64,000 nt of DNA from JALZUE01 sp051251725 (GTDB lineage: Bacteria > Pseudomonadota > Gammaproteobacteria > Enterobacterales > Alteromonadaceae), in the NCBI GenBank assembly GCA_051251725.1, contig JBPOFN010000019.1:15842-79841 (forward strand), given 5' to 3'. This document shows, piece by piece, positions 63,989 through 64,000 of this stretch. Positions within the stretch are counted from its first letter, which is position 1; every line of letters begins with the position of its first letter. The translations under genes and the position numbers were made by a program. Under the pieces are notes generated by a model, which had not been told where the DNA came from, ran no database searches, and saw only the letters and a list, made by a program, of their open reading frames with translations.

Positions 63989-64000
63989 TAAGCTAGAAGC
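63989..64000 (-). repeat. start of a copy of the CTTCTAGCTT repeat family at the window edge
   Basis: TAAGCTAGAAGC is the reverse complement of GCTTCTAGCTTA, sharing 11 bases with 18660-18670. The copy is cut by the window end, so its extent is unknown. Confidence 0.4.

Overview
The window looks like chromosome of a marine gammaproteobacterium of the order Alteromonadales, most likely Colwelliaceae (Colwellia/Thalassotalea type). This rests on the AT-rich composition, the conserved block tsaD / rpsU-yqeY-dnaG-rpoD beside plsY / folB-folK-uppP, the closeness of the encoded proteins to E. coli housekeeping proteins, and the accessory content: algal-polysaccharide sulfatases, a GH16 lipoprotein, a sugar-acid locus, the carboxynorspermidine polyamine route and many signalling proteins. 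The genus is inference; no rRNA gene is present. No prophage, insertion sequence or CRISPR array was seen.

Layout. 0-11.4 kb: housekeeping core, ending in a CAT-anticodon tRNA. A two-gene accessory module (metal-domain AraC regulator plus DUF4396 membrane protein) sits between rpoD and that tRNA. 11.5-16.5 kb: a membrane-anchored AraC regulator divergent from two tandem S1-type sulfatases. 16.5-23.1 kb: an unusual class II fumarase, a DUF924 protein, two LysR regulators, a glutathione transferase, a quinone-oxidoreductase-like enzyme and a small ABM monooxygenase. 23.1-25.6 kb: divergent lipoproteins, one with a CBM6-like domain and one GH16 glycosidase. 25.7-32.8 kb: a copper/silver efflux operon (small Met/His/Cys-rich secreted protein, then cusC, cusB with a CusF-like tail, cusA). 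32.9-35.4 kb: carboxynorspermidine dehydrogenase and decarboxylase. 35.9-40.7 kb: PAS-PAS chemoreceptor, RhlE-type helicase, ABC-F protein YbiT. 41-50.4 kb: two large hybrid histidine kinases around an HD-GYP response regulator. 50.9-54.7 kb: RNase HI with a viroplasmin-like domain, then a Tsx-like outer-membrane channel with a chemoreceptor. 55.5-61.7 kb: LacI regulator divergent from a mannonate-dehydratase-type enolase, a Gfo/Idh/MocA oxidoreductase, an SSS transporter and a lipoprotein of unknown function. 61.8-64 kb: a MATE exporter and a PiuC-type hydroxylase.

How it fits together. The sulfatases, GH16 enzyme, CBM6 protein and sugar-acid operon suggest use of sulfated and uronate-containing algal polysaccharides, although they are not one contiguous locus. 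The copper operon and the metal-domain AraC/DUF4396 pair look like two separate metal-response units. The kinase cluster ends in a c-di-GMP phosphodiesterase-type output, with no DNA-binding regulator visible. The least explained items are the HMA-AraC/DUF4396 module with its direct repeats, the unknown lipoprotein at 60850-61701, and the small copper-operon leader protein. All functional statements come from reading motifs and remembered family sequences; no database search was run.
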